From Pseudomonas sp. VD-NE ins (GTDB lineage Bacteria; Pseudomonadota; Gammaproteobacteria; Pseudomonadales; Pseudomonadaceae), in NCBI RefSeq assembly GCF_031882575.1, contig NZ_CP134772.1:3553001-3617000 (forward strand): a stretch of DNA of 64,000 bases. Direction: 5' to 3'. Positions 9,103-18,454 of this stretch are shown here, piece by piece. The notes beneath the pieces were generated by a model. It worked only from the letters and a program-made list of their open reading frames with translations. It did no database searches and was not told where the DNA came from. Within the stretch, counting starts at the first letter, position 1; every line of letters starts with the position of its first letter. A program made the translations under genes and the position numbers.

Positions 9103-9942
9103 ATGAGCAAAACGCCGTACGTTCCACCCCAGGTCTGGAAAAACGAAGCCCCGTCCGGCGGCCAGTTCGCCAGCATCAATCGGCCGATTGCCGGGCCGAC
9201 CCATGACAAGACCTTGCCGGTCGGCAAGCATCCGCTACAGCTGTATTCGCTGGCCACGCCCAACGGCGTGAAGGTGACCATTCTGCTCGAAGAGCTCTTG
9301 GCGCTAGGGCACAGCGCTGCCGAATACGATGCCTGGCTGATCCGCATTGGCGAGGGCGATCAGTTCTCCAGCGGTTTTGTCGAAATCAACCCGAACTCGA
9401 AAATCCCCGCGTTGCTGGATCGCAGCGTCGAGCCGCCGATCCGTGTGTTCGAATCGGGCTCGATCCTGCTGTATCTGGCGGAAAAATTCGGTGCCTTCCT
9501 GCCGAAAGACCCGGCCGGGCGTGCCGAAACGTTGAACTGGCTGTTCTGGCAGATGGGTTCGGCGCCGTATCTGGGCGGCGGTTTCGGGCATTTCTATGCC
9601 TATGCGCCGGAAAAGATGGAGTACCCGATCAACCGTTTCACCATGGAGGCCAAGCGGCAACTGGACGTGCTCGACCGGCGTTTGGCCGAAAATGCCTATC
9701 TGGCCGGCGACAGCTACACCATCGCTGACATCGCAGTCTGGCCGTGGTACGGGCAACTGGTGCGCAACAACGTTTATTCGGCGGCCGAGTTTCTCGCGGC
9801 TCACGAATACACGCACGTGCAGCGTTGGGCCGAGGACATCGCCCAGCGGCCGGCGGTCATTCGCGGGCAACGTGTCAATCGCACATGGGGCGATGAAGCG
9901 ACGCAAGTGCCCGAGCGGCACGACGCCGCCGATTTAAACTGA
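9103..9942 (+). CDS. yghU: Glutathione S-transferase-like disulfide-bond reductase YghU
   Basis: The 279-residue protein matches the YghU/Ure2p-like nu-class glutathione transferases, which reduce disulfides using two bound glutathiones. Seen in the sequence are the N-terminal extension VPPQVWKNEAPSGGQFASINRP, the thioredoxin-fold start LQLYSLATPNGVKVTILLEEL, the cis-Pro and glutathione-binding NPNSKIPALLD and ESGSILLYLAEKF, and a C-terminal all-helical domain with YTIADIAVWPW. It stands alone between a lipoprotein gene and a siderophore receptor. Confidence 0.93.
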   Translation: MSKTPYVPPQVWKNEAPSGGQFASINRPIAGPTHDKTLPVGKHPLQLYSLATPNGVKVTILLEELLALGHSAAEYDAWLIRIGEGDQFSSGFVEINPNSKIPALLDRSVEPPIRVFESGSILLYLAEKFGAFLPKDPAGRAETLNWLFWQMGSAPYLGGGFGHFYAYAPEKMEYPINRFTMEAKRQLDVLDRRLAENAYLAGDSYTIADIAVWPWYGQLVRNNVYSAAEFLAAHEYTHVQRWAEDIAQRPAVIRGQRVNRTWGDEATQVPERHDAADLN

Positions 9943-10151
9943 CAGCCCTTTTCGTCACCTTCATCCGCTGAGCAAGGCTCATCAGCAGCACCGGTCATAG
10001 CCCCTTGTGATCGGTCTGCTGCACCTTTATTCGCCCGCCAGAAAACCCCGATTCCGCGGCAACCCGCGACGCAGAGCGCCCGCTCGAATGTGAAAATTTC
10101 GTTAACTAACTGAGCCGTACGCCTTTCTTCACCCGGAATGATCTGACACAC

Positions 10152-10170
10152 TAATGCGAATAATTCCTAC
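10152..10170. promoter_or_regulatory. Candidate Fur box
   Basis: TAATGCGAATAATTC (10152-10166) closely fits the first 15 positions of the pseudomonad Fur operator TAATGAGAATGATTCTCAT, although the right end is degenerate. It lies about 50 bases before the start of the siderophore receptor, where iron-dependent repression would be expected. Confidence 0.55.
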
Positions 10171-10218
10171 AAGCACTTGCACCAGATTCGTTTTCGTATC
10201 ATTTGGGGAAGCAGATTG

Positions 10219-12372
10219 ATGTCGTTTCGCACCATTCACCGCCGTTCAAACCGTTCACCTAACCTCCTCGCCCTCACCCTTTGCATGGCCAGCATCGCAC
10301 CCGCGCTGGCCGATGAAACAACGCCCGCCACGTTGGAACTGGACGCAACCGAGATCGGCGCCACCCAGATGAGCAGCACCACCGAAGACACCCAGTCTTA
10401 CACCACTGGCCCGATGCAGACGGCGACCAAGCTCTCGCTGACCATGCGCGAGACGCCTCAGGCAGTGACGGTGATCACCCGTCAGCGCATGGACGATCAG
10501 AACATGACCAGCATCAACGACGTGGTCAAAGGCACGCCGGGGTTGTTCCTCAGTCAGGCCAGCGGCCCGGGGCGACAGACTTACAAGGCGCGCGGTTTCG
10601 ACATCGATACGATCATGTACGACGGCCTGCCGAGTTCGTACTCGCCCTTCGCGATGGCGGTGCAGCCGAACCTGGCGATGTTCGACCGCGTCGAAATCGT
10701 CCGTGGTGCGACCGGTCTGGTCACCGGTGCCGGCAACCCTTCGGCGGCGATCAACCTGGTGCGCAAACGCCCGACCGCCGATCAGCGCGTGACCCTCACT
10801 GGCGCAGCCGGCAGTTGGGATGACTACCGTGGCGAAATCGACGCCTCCAGCCCGCTGAACGAAAGCGGCACCCTGCGGGGCCGAGTGGTCAGTTCCTATC
10901 AAGGGGCCGACAGCTTCCGCGACAAGGAAGAGAACGACCATGGCTTGTTCTACGCCATCGGTGAAGCGGACCTCAGCGACAGCACCACCGCGACCTTCGG
11001 CTTCTCGCGGCAGAACGAACAGACCAACTATTTCTGGGGCGGTCTGCCGCTGGGCACCAATGGCCACCACCTCGATCTGCCCCGCTCGACCTACCCGGGC
11101 ACCGATTGGGAAAACCGCAAGCTGCAGATCGACACCGTGTTCGGCGAAGTCGAGCATCGTTTCGACAACGATTGGAAACTGCACGTCGCCGGCTCCTCGT
11201 CGACCCTTGACGGCGAGTTCTCCGGAACCTACCTGTCGCGTTACGCTGGCCCGCTGGAAACCACGGCCTATCAATCCCATCACACCGACAAGCAGCGCTC
11301 ACTCGACGTATTCGCCAGCGGACCGTTCGAAGCGTTCGGCCGCAGCCACGAACTGGTCGTCGGCGCCAGCAACCGCGTATATGACGCGACCACCAAGGAA
11401 TACGATCCGTACACCACGGCCTGGCCGATCGGCGCGCCGAAGCCTGATTTCGTACGGGATGGCAAAACCCGCAACGTCACCACCCAGGACGCGGTATACC
11501 TGACCACCCGCCTGAGCCTGGCCGATCCGCTGACGCTGATCCTCGGCGGCCGTCTCGACTGGTACGACTACGATGACCGTACTGCCGATGGCGACTATAA
11601 AGTCACCAGGAACCTCACCCGATACGCCGGTCTGATCTACAAACTCGACGATCACCACTCGGTGTACGCCAGCTATACCGACATTTTCACCCCGCAGACC
11701 CAGAAGGATCTCGGCGGCAAAGTCCTCGAGCCGATCGTCGGTGAAAACTACGAGGTGGGCATCAAGGGCGAGTACTTCAACGGCGCGCTCAACGCCAGCC
11801 TGGCAGTGTTCCAGATGGACCAGACCGGTCGCTCCACCCTGGCCGACAACCAGTTCGGTTGCCCGGTCATGACCTGCTACAACTCATCGGGCAAGGTGCG
11901 TAGCCAAGGCGTCGATATGGAACTGCAAGGCGCCCTTACCGAAAACTGGCAGGTGGGCGCCGGTTACACGTATACCCGCACGCACTACATCAAGGACGAA
12001 AACCCGGCCAACAACAATCAGCAATTCGATACCGACACGCCTGAGCACCTGTTCAAGGTCTCCACCGTGTACCGCTTCCAGGGTCCGCTGCAACACCTGC
12101 GCGTGGGTGGCAACGTCTATTGGCAGAGCCGCATGTACAACGACATCACCCTCGCCAATAACGGGAGCTACCGCCTCGAACAGGGTGGCTACGCGGTCAC
12201 CGACCTGATGGCCGGCTACGAAGTCAACAAACACCTGGATCTGCAAGTCAACGCGAACAATATCTTCGACCGCGTCTACTACTCATCCATCGGCTCCGAT
12301 GTCACCTGGGGTTCCAACGACAACTACGGCAACCCGCGCAGCTACATTCTGACGGCCAAGTACAAGTTCTGA
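10219..12372 (+). CDS. TonB-dependent siderophore receptor
   Basis: This outer-membrane receptor of about 717 residues imports a ferric siderophore using TonB. It has a signal peptide ending near ALADE, a short N-terminal stretch without the extra signalling domain typical of sigma-factor-coupled receptors, a plug domain (ETPQAVTVITRQRMDDQNM, VEIVRGATGLVTGAGNPSAAINLVRKRP) and a 22-strand-type barrel ending in the expected C-terminal Phe (YILTAKYKF). The plug motifs place it with the FhuE/FpvA/FoxA-type receptors. The ATG at 10219 is preceded by GGGGAAG; an upstream ATG would break the signal peptide. A candidate Fur box lies upstream and no sigma/anti-sigma pair is adjacent. Confidence 0.92.
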   Translation: MSFRTIHRRSNRSPNLLALTLCMASIAPALADETTPATLELDATEIGATQMSSTTEDTQSYTTGPMQTATKLSLTMRETPQAVTVITRQRMDDQNMTSINDVVKGTPGLFLSQASGPGRQTYKARGFDIDTIMYDGLPSSYSPFAMAVQPNLAMFDRVEIVRGATGLVTGAGNPSAAINLVRKRPTADQRVTLTGAAGSWDDYRGEIDASSPLNESGTLRGRVVSSYQGADSFRDKEENDHGLFYAIGEADLSDSTTATFGFSRQNEQTNYFWGGLPLGTNGHHLDLPRSTYPGTDWENRKLQIDTVFGEVEHRFDNDWKLHVAGSSSTLDGEFSGTYLSRYAGPLETTAYQSHHTDKQRSLDVFASGPFEAFGRSHELVVGASNRVYDATTKEYDPYTTAWPIGAPKPDFVRDGKTRNVTTQDAVYLTTRLSLADPLTLILGGRLDWYDYDDRTADGDYKVTRNLTRYAGLIYKLDDHHSVYASYTDIFTPQTQKDLGGKVLEPIVGENYEVGIKGEYFNGALNASLAVFQMDQTGRSTLADNQFGCPVMTCYNSSGKVRSQGVDMELQGALTENWQVGAGYTYTRTHYIKDENPANNNQQFDTDTPEHLFKVSTVYRFQGPLQHLRVGGNVYWQSRMYNDITLANNGSYRLEQGGYAVTDLMAGYEVNKHLDLQVNANNIFDRVYYSSIGSDVTWGSNDNYGNPRSYILTAKYKF

Positions 12373-12401
12373 GGCGCTGACGCCCGATCGAGCAACCACG
12401 C

Positions 12402-12440
12402 ACAAGGGCGCCGGGAACATCCACGGCGCCCTTGTACTTT
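12402..12440 (+). terminator. Intrinsic terminator-like hairpin after the siderophore receptor
   Basis: A perfect 12-bp stem, ACAAGGGCGCCG (12402-12413) and CGGCGCCCTTGT (12424-12435), encloses a 10-base loop and is followed by the weak T-rich ACTTTCT. Confidence 0.75.
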
Positions 12441-12512
12441 CTGGCCACGCCATTAGTCATGGGCCGCAATAACAGATAGTCTCTGGGCGAACTCTTCACG
12501 AAGCATCGCGCC

Positions 12513-13706
12513 ATGACCAACCCGGCCTTTACCCCTGACATCGACGCCATCCGCAGCATTGACGCAGTGCCGGTCATCCTGAGCATGGTCAAGCACCTCA
12601 CGGGCATGCGTTTCGCCGCGGTGGCGCGGGTTACTGAGAGCAACTGGGTGGCGTGCGCCGTCGATGACTCCATTGATTTCGGACTCAAACCCGGTGGCGA
12701 ACTGGTGCTTGAATCGACCATCTGCCACGAAATCCGCCAGCATCAGCAACCGGTGATCTTCGGGCATGCCAGTGCTCACCCGGTCTTTTCGTTACACCAC
12801 ACGCCGAAAACCTATGGGCTGGAAAGCTACATCTCCATTCCCATCGTCAAAGCCAACGGCGAATTTTTCGGCACGCTGTGTGCCATCGACTCGGTGCCGG
12901 CCAACCTCGACGAACCGGCCATCGCGAAGACGCTGAACCTGTTCGCCCAATTGATCGCCATGAGCCTCGATACACAAAACCGTCTGGAAGCGACCACAGT
13001 CGAACTGAACAACGCCAATGAACTGGGCCGCCTGCGCGAGCAATTCATCGCCGTCCTCGGCCACGACCTGCGCACACCACTGAGCGCGGTGCGCATGAGC
13101 GCCGACCTGCTGGAAAGCAAAACCGAAGACAAGCGCTCACTCAGCTTGATTGCGGCGATTCGCAACAGCTCGGTGCGCATGGGCGTGTTGATCGAAAACA
13201 TCCTCGACTTCGCCCGAGGACGACTGGGCGGCGGGATTCCGGTACAGCGCAAGTTGGTGGACGACTTGCAACACACCCTGCAACTGACCCTCGCCGAAGT
13301 CCAGGCCTCGCACCCCCAAGCCATTTTTATCGACGAACTGGAGGTGCCGGCGGGCGTCTATTGCGATGCGCTGCGCATCAGCCAATTGCTCTCCAATCTG
13401 CTGGGCAACGCGGCCACCCATGGCTCGCAAAACGCGCCGATCGTTGTCAAGGCCTATGCAGAAAATGACGAACTCGTGATCTCCCTGACCAATCAGGGCA
13501 CACCGATTTCAGCGCAACTGATGCCGCTGTTGTTCGAACCCTTCTCCCGAGCCGAAGCCGGGCAACGTTGCGAAGGCCTGGGGCTGGGGCTGTATATCGC
13601 CTCTCAGATAGCGACGGCGCATAACGGCACCTTGAGCGTTACCTCAAGCGCCGAATCGGGAACCTGCTTCGTGGCGAGATTCCCGGCCCGGTTCAAATGG
13701 GTTTAA
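12513..13706 (+). CDS. GAF-domain sensor histidine kinase
   Basis: The 397-residue kinase has no membrane helix and should be cytoplasmic. An N-terminal GAF domain covers about residues 20-155 (ILSMVKHLTGMRFAAVARV to FAQLIAMSLD). It is followed by HisKA with the phospho-acceptor His in VLGHDLRTPLSAV and by a HATPase domain with N box LLGNAATHG and GLGLGLYIASQIA. The G1 box is NQGTPI instead of DxGxG, as in some GAF/PAS kinases of this group. No response regulator is adjacent, so it is an orphan; a bacteriophytochrome-like or redox role cannot be told apart. Confidence 0.88.
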   Translation: MTNPAFTPDIDAIRSIDAVPVILSMVKHLTGMRFAAVARVTESNWVACAVDDSIDFGLKPGGELVLESTICHEIRQHQQPVIFGHASAHPVFSLHHTPKTYGLESYISIPIVKANGEFFGTLCAIDSVPANLDEPAIAKTLNLFAQLIAMSLDTQNRLEATTVELNNANELGRLREQFIAVLGHDLRTPLSAVRMSADLLESKTEDKRSLSLIAAIRNSSVRMGVLIENILDFARGRLGGGIPVQRKLVDDLQHTLQLTLAEVQASHPQAIFIDELEVPAGVYCDALRISQLLSNLLGNAATHGSQNAPIVVKAYAENDELVISLTNQGTPISAQLMPLLFEPFSRAEAGQRCEGLGLGLYIASQIATAHNGTLSVTSSAESGTCFVARFPARFKWV

Positions 13707-14344
13707 ACCGTCTGCCGACGCATCGTCAGAATCGCCGCGCCAAAACCTATGAACGTTGAACCCACCACACGACTGACCCAACGCGACAAGGCTGGCCGGG
13801 TCAGCACGCCCTTGGCGCGGGAGGCCAACGCGGCGTACACGCTCAGTGACGACACCGACAACGCCATGAAAATCGAAGTCAGGATCAGAAATTGCGGCAG
13901 CAGTGCGGCGCCCTGATCGATGAACTGCGGAAACAACGCAGTAAAAAACATCGTCGCCTTGGGGTTGGTCACCGCCGTCAGAAACGCCGACTTGTAGAGT
14001 TTGCCGCGAGTCGGCCGCACCTTGCTCGCCTCCCCTTCGACGCCCTCCGGGAGCATCGGACCTTTTTTGAACAGCTGCTTCACGCCGAGGTAGAACAGAT
14101 ACCCGGCCCCGATGATCTTCACTGCGTTAAACAGAATTTCCGAACTGGCCAACAACGCCCCCAACCCCAACATCGCCGCCGCCGACAGACAGAACAGACC
14201 ACTGGCATTGCCCAGCGACGACCAGATCGTGCTGCGCTGCCCGTGAGCCAGACTATTGTTGATCGCCATCAAAGTCGCCGGCCCCGGGCTGGCAATGGCA
14301 ATTGCCGCAACCAGAGTGAAGGTCAGAATCGAGTGAGAATCCAT
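13703..14344 (-). CDS. LysE/RhtB-family amino-acid exporter
   Basis: The 213-residue membrane protein has about six hydrophobic helices and the family signature near the N-terminus, AIASPGPATLMAINNSLAHGQRS, plus TAVTNPKATMFFTALFPQF in the middle. LysE/RhtB proteins export amino acids such as lysine, homoserine or threonine. The stop codon overlaps that of the convergent kinase gene by four bases. The ATG at 14344 (MDSHSILTF) is preferred; the frame is open to another ATG five codons upstream. Confidence 0.88.
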   Translation of the reverse strand: MDSHSILTFTLVAAIAIASPGPATLMAINNSLAHGQRSTIWSSLGNASGLFCLSAAAMLGLGALLASSEILFNAVKIIGAGYLFYLGVKQLFKKGPMLPEGVEGEASKVRPTRGKLYKSAFLTAVTNPKATMFFTALFPQFIDQGAALLPQFLILTSIFMALSVSSLSVYAALASRAKGVLTRPALSRWVSRVVGSTFIGFGAAILTMRRQTV

Positions 14345-14399
14345 TTTCGCTGCTCGCATGATTGAAGTTGCCGCATGTTACAACAACCGGCTGCATAGC

Positions 14400-14660
14400 C
14401 CAGATCAAAAGCCCCTCACTCTGGCCCTCCCGAAACGTCGGACCGCCCAGAGGTAGAGGGGACTGACCGAGGTGACTGGTAGAAGTACGCCGACTTGAAA
14501 TACCGAGCCGTGCTCAAATTCTCAAACAAATCAAAAGCCCCTCACCCTAGCCCTCTCCCGGAGGGAGAGGGGACTGACCGAGGTGATTGCAAGAAATACA
14601 CCGAAATGGAATACCGAGCCGCACTCAAATTCGGAAACAAATCAAAAGCCGCACCCACCC
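14400..14660. repeat. Dispersed intergenic repeat, two copies
   Basis: Two copies of the same roughly 115-base unit follow each other, each holding a CCCTCACCC-type half, a GGGAGAGGGGACTGACC-type half, then GAGGTGA, a variable stretch, ATACCGAGCCG and CAAATCAAAAGCC. The first copy is degenerate and the second (14520-14650) has a clean palindrome. The same family recurs near 18.4, 42.0-42.3 and 53.3-53.7 kb in this window. Confidence 0.8.
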
Positions 14661-15110
14661 CCGCTCCTCACCACTCAACAGGATGAGCGTTAGCTCGGCT
14701 GCAGCTCTTGATCTTGCCGTGCTGGCCCCTTCGGCAGGCTGAGTGGAGGGATTTATCCGGGGGTGGGAGCGCAGCGACCGTTCGACGAAGTCGAACACAT
14801 CGAGAGGAGGTGCAGCGAAGCAAACCGTAGGCGATGCCCCCGGATAGATCCCGTAACGAAGGAACCCGAGCCACGGCGAGGGCCGAACGCCGGGGCCCAG
14901 ACCTTTGGTTCCTTTGGGGCGTTTGCCAAAGGGACTCGCTGTAAGAGCGAAACCGCCAGCCGCAACCCCAAAAGCAACGGATATTCACCCAAATCCCCAA
15001 GAGCATGGTCGGCCCAAAGGCCGCCAAGCCCAAACAAAAAAAAGCCCCGCAACCACACAAGGGCGCGAGGCAAAAAATTGGTTGGTTGCGGCCAACCAAA
15101 GGAGCTCAGT
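14660..15110. repeat. Long non-coding intergenic repeat (Pseudomonas-type)
   Basis: No convincing gene is present here. The stretch holds open frames on both strands with no ribosome sites and low-complexity Arg/Ser/Pro-rich products, for example the minus-strand frame 14668-15099. In other pseudomonad genomes I recall such stretches, ending in GKIKSCSRANAHPVEW-like translations, as a dispersed repeat that is often mis-annotated as a hypothetical protein. This is recollection rather than a search. Confidence 0.5.
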
Positions 15111-15132
15111 CAAATACACACAACGGGCAAAA

Positions 15133-15474
15133 TCAGATGCAATCCTGAGCCGCCCGCTCAAAACTCGAAGGCAAAAGATTCGAAGCCAACAAATGCCGCT
15201 CGTAGATAAACACCTTGCCGCCACTACCCGCCTTGTAAGCCTCAAGCACGTTGTCAGCCGAAACCTTGCTCGGCACCACAATCCGGTAACTACGCTGAGT
15301 CTGCGAAACCGTCGGATTCAACGCACTGCCCTGCAACTTCGGCACAACACAATCGGCATACTGCGCAGGCGTCTTGCTGGTCTGCAGAGTAAGGCTCGGA
15401 TTATTCGGCGCCGAAGCGCAACCGGCGAGCAGCAAAGAGGCAACGGCCAGAGCAGGCACAAAGAAAAGACGCAT
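15133..15474 (-). CDS. Small lipoprotein, unknown function
   Basis: The 113-residue product has a lipoprotein signal peptide, FFVPALAVASLLLAGCAS, with Cys as the lipidation site. The mature part has two more Cys (YADCVVPKL and the penultimate residue), a beta-rich middle (SYRIVVPSKVSADNVLEAYKAG) and a FIYERHL segment. AGGA lies eight bases before the ATG at 15474; starts further up lack a ribosome site. I do not recognise a named family. Confidence 0.75.
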   Translation of the reverse strand: MRLFFVPALAVASLLLAGCASAPNNPSLTLQTSKTPAQYADCVVPKLQGSALNPTVSQTQRSYRIVVPSKVSADNVLEAYKAGSGGKVFIYERHLLASNLLPSSFERAAQDCI

Positions 15475-15560
15475 CGGTGTCATCCTGAAAATAAAGGTTC
15501 GGTTCATCCGGCAACGGTTCAGCCTCACGGAGCCGCCGTCGCCATTTATGTTTTAAGTGT

Positions 15561-16205
15561 TCAGCTCGACGTCACCAACGCCTTGAGCGACACATCGAAT
15601 TGCTTCAACGCGTTGAGTTGCAGGTCACGCTGCTTGCCGATTTGCGCAGCAATCACCGGTGCCGCCTGGTTATGCACCCAGACCGAAGGCAACTGCTTCT
15701 CGACCGCGCCTTCAGCCTTGCCGATGTATTGCAGGTCAGCGTCATAGAAGCGTGCGGTGAAATGCGCTTCGACCAAGCTGTTTTGCTGCGTCAGCAAGCG
15801 ATTGAAGGTGTCGAGCTTCACCACCACGTCAGGATGCGCCTGTACCAATGCATCGAGGTTGTCGTAAACGGTCACCGACAAGAACTGTTGTTGCAGCGAA
15901 CTCACCAGCCAGTCGATGGCCAGTTCCGGGTCGGAACTGCTGACAAAGGCTTCACGAATCCGCGAGTCGAGCGCGTCTTTCGCGCCGTTGACCGCCATGT
16001 CGTGGTAACGCTCCAGGTATTGCACGTTGTCCAGGGTGTTCTCACTGAGCAACACACCCACAGTTTGTGAATGCTGCAACGTGGCGCTGCTGCCCGTGAT
16101 GGTCTGGAAATGACACGACCCGGCGTCGCCTGCGTAAGTCGGGGCTGTAAACAGAGCGCCGCCTGCCAGCAGGGCGACCAAAGCCAGTCGGGTCATAGTC
16201 TTCAT
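15561..16205 (-). CDS. Periplasmic protein of unknown function
   Basis: The 214-residue product begins with a clear signal peptide (MKTMTRLALVALLAGGALFTAPTYAGD). The mature protein is rich in helices (VQYLERYHDMAVNGAKDALDSRIREAF, ALVQAHPDVVVKLDTFNRLL) and has no lipobox or membrane segment. AAGGAAT sits seven bases before the ATG at 16205. It is transcribed in the same direction as the small lipoprotein that follows 87 bases later. Confidence 0.72.
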   Translation of the reverse strand: MKTMTRLALVALLAGGALFTAPTYAGDAGSCHFQTITGSSATLQHSQTVGVLLSENTLDNVQYLERYHDMAVNGAKDALDSRIREAFVSSSDPELAIDWLVSSLQQQFLSVTVYDNLDALVQAHPDVVVKLDTFNRLLTQQNSLVEAHFTARFYDADLQYIGKAEGAVEKQLPSVWVHNQAAPVIAAQIGKQRDLQLNALKQFDVSLKALVTSS

Positions 16206-16376
16206 CGCGCAGATTCCTTGAGCGGCGTGTTCGATGGAGGCGATTTTCCGCCGATTGCCGCCAAAGCAGAACTTGCGTTTCTTGATGGTCACTATTACTT
16301 CTAGCAATAGTTGCGCGACGTGCAGACTGATACACACTCAACCACAACTAGAAAAACATGAAATGAGGAGTTCGCC

Positions 16377-16625
16377 TTGAGAACGTTTGACCTGATCCGT
16401 GACGCCGTTCTGCCCGATTTCCGCGAGCGTGTGGCCGAGTATCTGGTTCAGTACGAAAGCGTATTGCTGGACAAAGACCCGACCGACCCGCAGCTCATCA
16501 CCGACACCGCCAACCAGTTGCGCGGTTACCTGCGCGGGCTCAACACCACGCGCGTGCTGGGCATGGCTTATTGGGAAGAGCTGGACCGTCGGGTCGTCGA
16601 CACCTGGCTCACGTCCGAGCAATGA
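16377..16625 (+). CDS. Hypothetical 82-residue protein
   Basis: A short soluble protein (MRTFDLIRDAVLPDFRERVAEY...), mostly helical and acidic, with no membrane segment. The start is a TTG at 16377 with GAGGAG seven bases upstream, which supports real translation. It is divergent from the periplasmic protein gene. I do not recognise it. Confidence 0.65.
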   Translation: MRTFDLIRDAVLPDFRERVAEYLVQYESVLLDKDPTDPQLITDTANQLRGYLRGLNTTRVLGMAYWEELDRRVVDTWLTSEQ

Positions 16626-16772
16626 CCGATCCGCGCAGTGGTTGGGGCGGCGGCGAGCAACCGCGCCCTCCCCGCTGCCAGTGGTCTGCGCGGCAACACG
16701 ACCTCTGCGAAAAAGCCACCCGAACGCTTACAATCGCCGGTCTAATTGCCAATCAGACAGGCTCATCAAGAA

Positions 16773-17930
16773 ATGCCGCTCGACCCACCTACGATGTTGA
16801 CCATCTCGATCGCTCTGGCAGCCGCCGCTGCGCTGTATCTGGCGATCGAGTGGCGCAGCATTCGTGAGCCTTCGCTACTGTTGTGGAGCGCCGGTTTCGC
16901 CACCATCACCGTCGGTTCCACCCTGGCCCTGCTGCGCAGCAGCGGCTTTCTGCTGATCGGCATCTGGTTCGCCAACGGCTTGCTGGTGACCGCGCATTTC
17001 CTCTTCCTGCTCGGCGTGGCGCGTTTCACCCAGATACGGCTGTCGCCGGCCTGGTACCTGATCTTCGTCACCTGGCTGGTCATGCTGTTGTTGCCGGACG
17101 GGCCGCTGTGGTCGAAGGTCATGCTGGCGGCCAATTCGCTGCTGGTGGCGCTGTCGACCCTCAAGGCCAGCTCGCTGCTGCGCCCCCATGGCAAGTCGTT
17201 GAGCGTCGGCGCGGTGCAGTTGCGCTATGTCCTGCTCGGTCACGGAGTTTTCTACGTGGCCAAAGCCCTGACCGTGGTAATCCCCGGCACGCTGATCGAT
17301 CTGGCGGCGTTTCGTGGCGAGATCATCCAGATTTCCCTGGTCGAAGGTGCGATGGCGATCATGTTGATCGCCCTGTCGATGACCGGCACCGAACGTTACC
17401 GCCGGGAAAAACAGATCGCCCGCCTCGCCGAGCGCGATCCGCTGACCGCCCTGTACAACCGCCGCGCTCTGGAAAAGCGCGCGCCGCGCCTGCTCGAACA
17501 GGTTTCGCCGGAGCATCCCGGCGCCTTGCTGCTGATCGACATCGACAACTTCAAACTGGTCAACGACCAGTACGGTCACACCGCCGGCGACCGTTTGTTG
17601 ATCGCCCTGAGCGAGATGATCCGCTCGGTGCTGCCGCGCAACGCACTTACGGCGCGCCTGGGCGGCGACGAGTTTGTCATTCTGCTCAACAGCGCATCGA
17701 GTGAGCGAGTCATGGAGTTGGGTAACGCATTACGCGAGCAGTTTCTGAGCATGACCTCGCAGACATTCCCCACCACCGCTGCCGTGACCCTGAGCATCGG
17801 CGCCAACCTGTTCGACAAAGCGCCCGCCAACCTGACGGCACTGATCGAACAAGGCGACGCCGCCCTCTACGAATCGAAACGTGGCGGGCGCAATCGCCTG
17901 CGCCTGACCGGACTCACCACACCAGGATAA
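16773..17930 (+). CDS. Membrane-bound diguanylate cyclase (GGDEF)
   Basis: The 385-residue protein makes cyclic di-GMP from GTP. The N-terminal 210 residues contain about six or seven hydrophobic helices (ISIALAAAAALYLAI, LVMLLLPDG, GAMAIMLIALSM) forming a membrane sensor. The GGDEF domain follows, with RDPLTALYNRRAL, IDIDNFKLVND and the intact active-site motif LGGDEFVILL. The RxxD inhibitory site is absent from its usual place, so product inhibition at that site is unlikely. The ATG at 16773 is favoured; a TTG nine codons upstream is possible. Confidence 0.9.
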   Translation: MPLDPPTMLTISIALAAAAALYLAIEWRSIREPSLLLWSAGFATITVGSTLALLRSSGFLLIGIWFANGLLVTAHFLFLLGVARFTQIRLSPAWYLIFVTWLVMLLLPDGPLWSKVMLAANSLLVALSTLKASSLLRPHGKSLSVGAVQLRYVLLGHGVFYVAKALTVVIPGTLIDLAAFRGEIIQISLVEGAMAIMLIALSMTGTERYRREKQIARLAERDPLTALYNRRALEKRAPRLLEQVSPEHPGALLLIDIDNFKLVNDQYGHTAGDRLLIALSEMIRSVLPRNALTARLGGDEFVILLNSASSERVMELGNALREQFLSMTSQTFPTTAAVTLSIGANLFDKAPANLTALIEQGDAALYESKRGGRNRLRLTGLTTPG

Positions 17931-17938
17931 TAAAAACC

Positions 17939-18454
17939 ATGTCCAGCCTCGTTACCCCTCTGCAAGACCTTGCCGCGCCAGAAGGCGTTTGCTACGGCTG
18001 CGGCGGCCGCAACCCGCACGGCCTGCACGTCAAAAGCCATTGGCATGAAGATGGCGAGCACGTGATCGCCGAACATCTGCCGGAGGCCAAGTATTGCGGC
18101 TGGCCGGATCTGGTTTACGGGGGGCTGATCGCGATGCTGGTCGACTGCCATTCCAACTGGACGGCGATGGCCTACCACTACCGCGCGGAGAACCGCGAAC
18201 CTGGCAGCCTGCCGCGTATCGACTGTGTCACCGGTAGCCTTGGAATCAAGTTCATCAAGCCGACACCGATGGGCGTGCCGCTGGTTTTGCGGGCGAAGGT
18301 TGAGGGTGAGGTTGGGCGCAAGACCCGGGTGATCTGTGAGGTGTTTGCCGGGGATGTGCTGACGGCAGTGGGTGATTCAGTGTTTGTGCGGGTCGATACC
18401 GGGCAACTGGCCGATGCGGCGCATGGGCGTAAAAGCCAAAGCCCCTCACCCTAA
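17939..18454 (+). CDS. PaaI/hotdog-fold thioesterase with repeat-derived C-terminus
   Basis: The 171-residue product is a hotdog-fold acyl-CoA thioesterase-like protein, with CYGCGGRNPHGLHVK near the N-terminus, the helix segment YGGLIAMLVDCHSNWTAMAY and the later strand PLVLRAKVEGEVGRKTRVIC. It starts eight bases after the diguanylate cyclase stop. The last residues (KSQSPSP) and the stop codon are supplied by the CCCTCACCCTAACC intergenic repeat, so the original C-terminus may have been altered by repeat insertion. Confidence 0.85.
   Translation: MSSLVTPLQDLAAPEGVCYGCGGRNPHGLHVKSHWHEDGEHVIAEHLPEAKYCGWPDLVYGGLIAMLVDCHSNWTAMAYHYRAENREPGSLPRIDCVTGSLGIKFIKPTPMGVPLVLRAKVEGEVGRKTRVICEVFAGDVLTAVGDSVFVRVDTGQLADAAHGRKSQSPSP

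Noticed and set aside
14668..15099. A possible minus-strand gene of 143 codons
   Set aside because: It lies in a repeat, lacks a ribosome site and has a Cys/Arg/Ser-rich composition typical of repeat translations.
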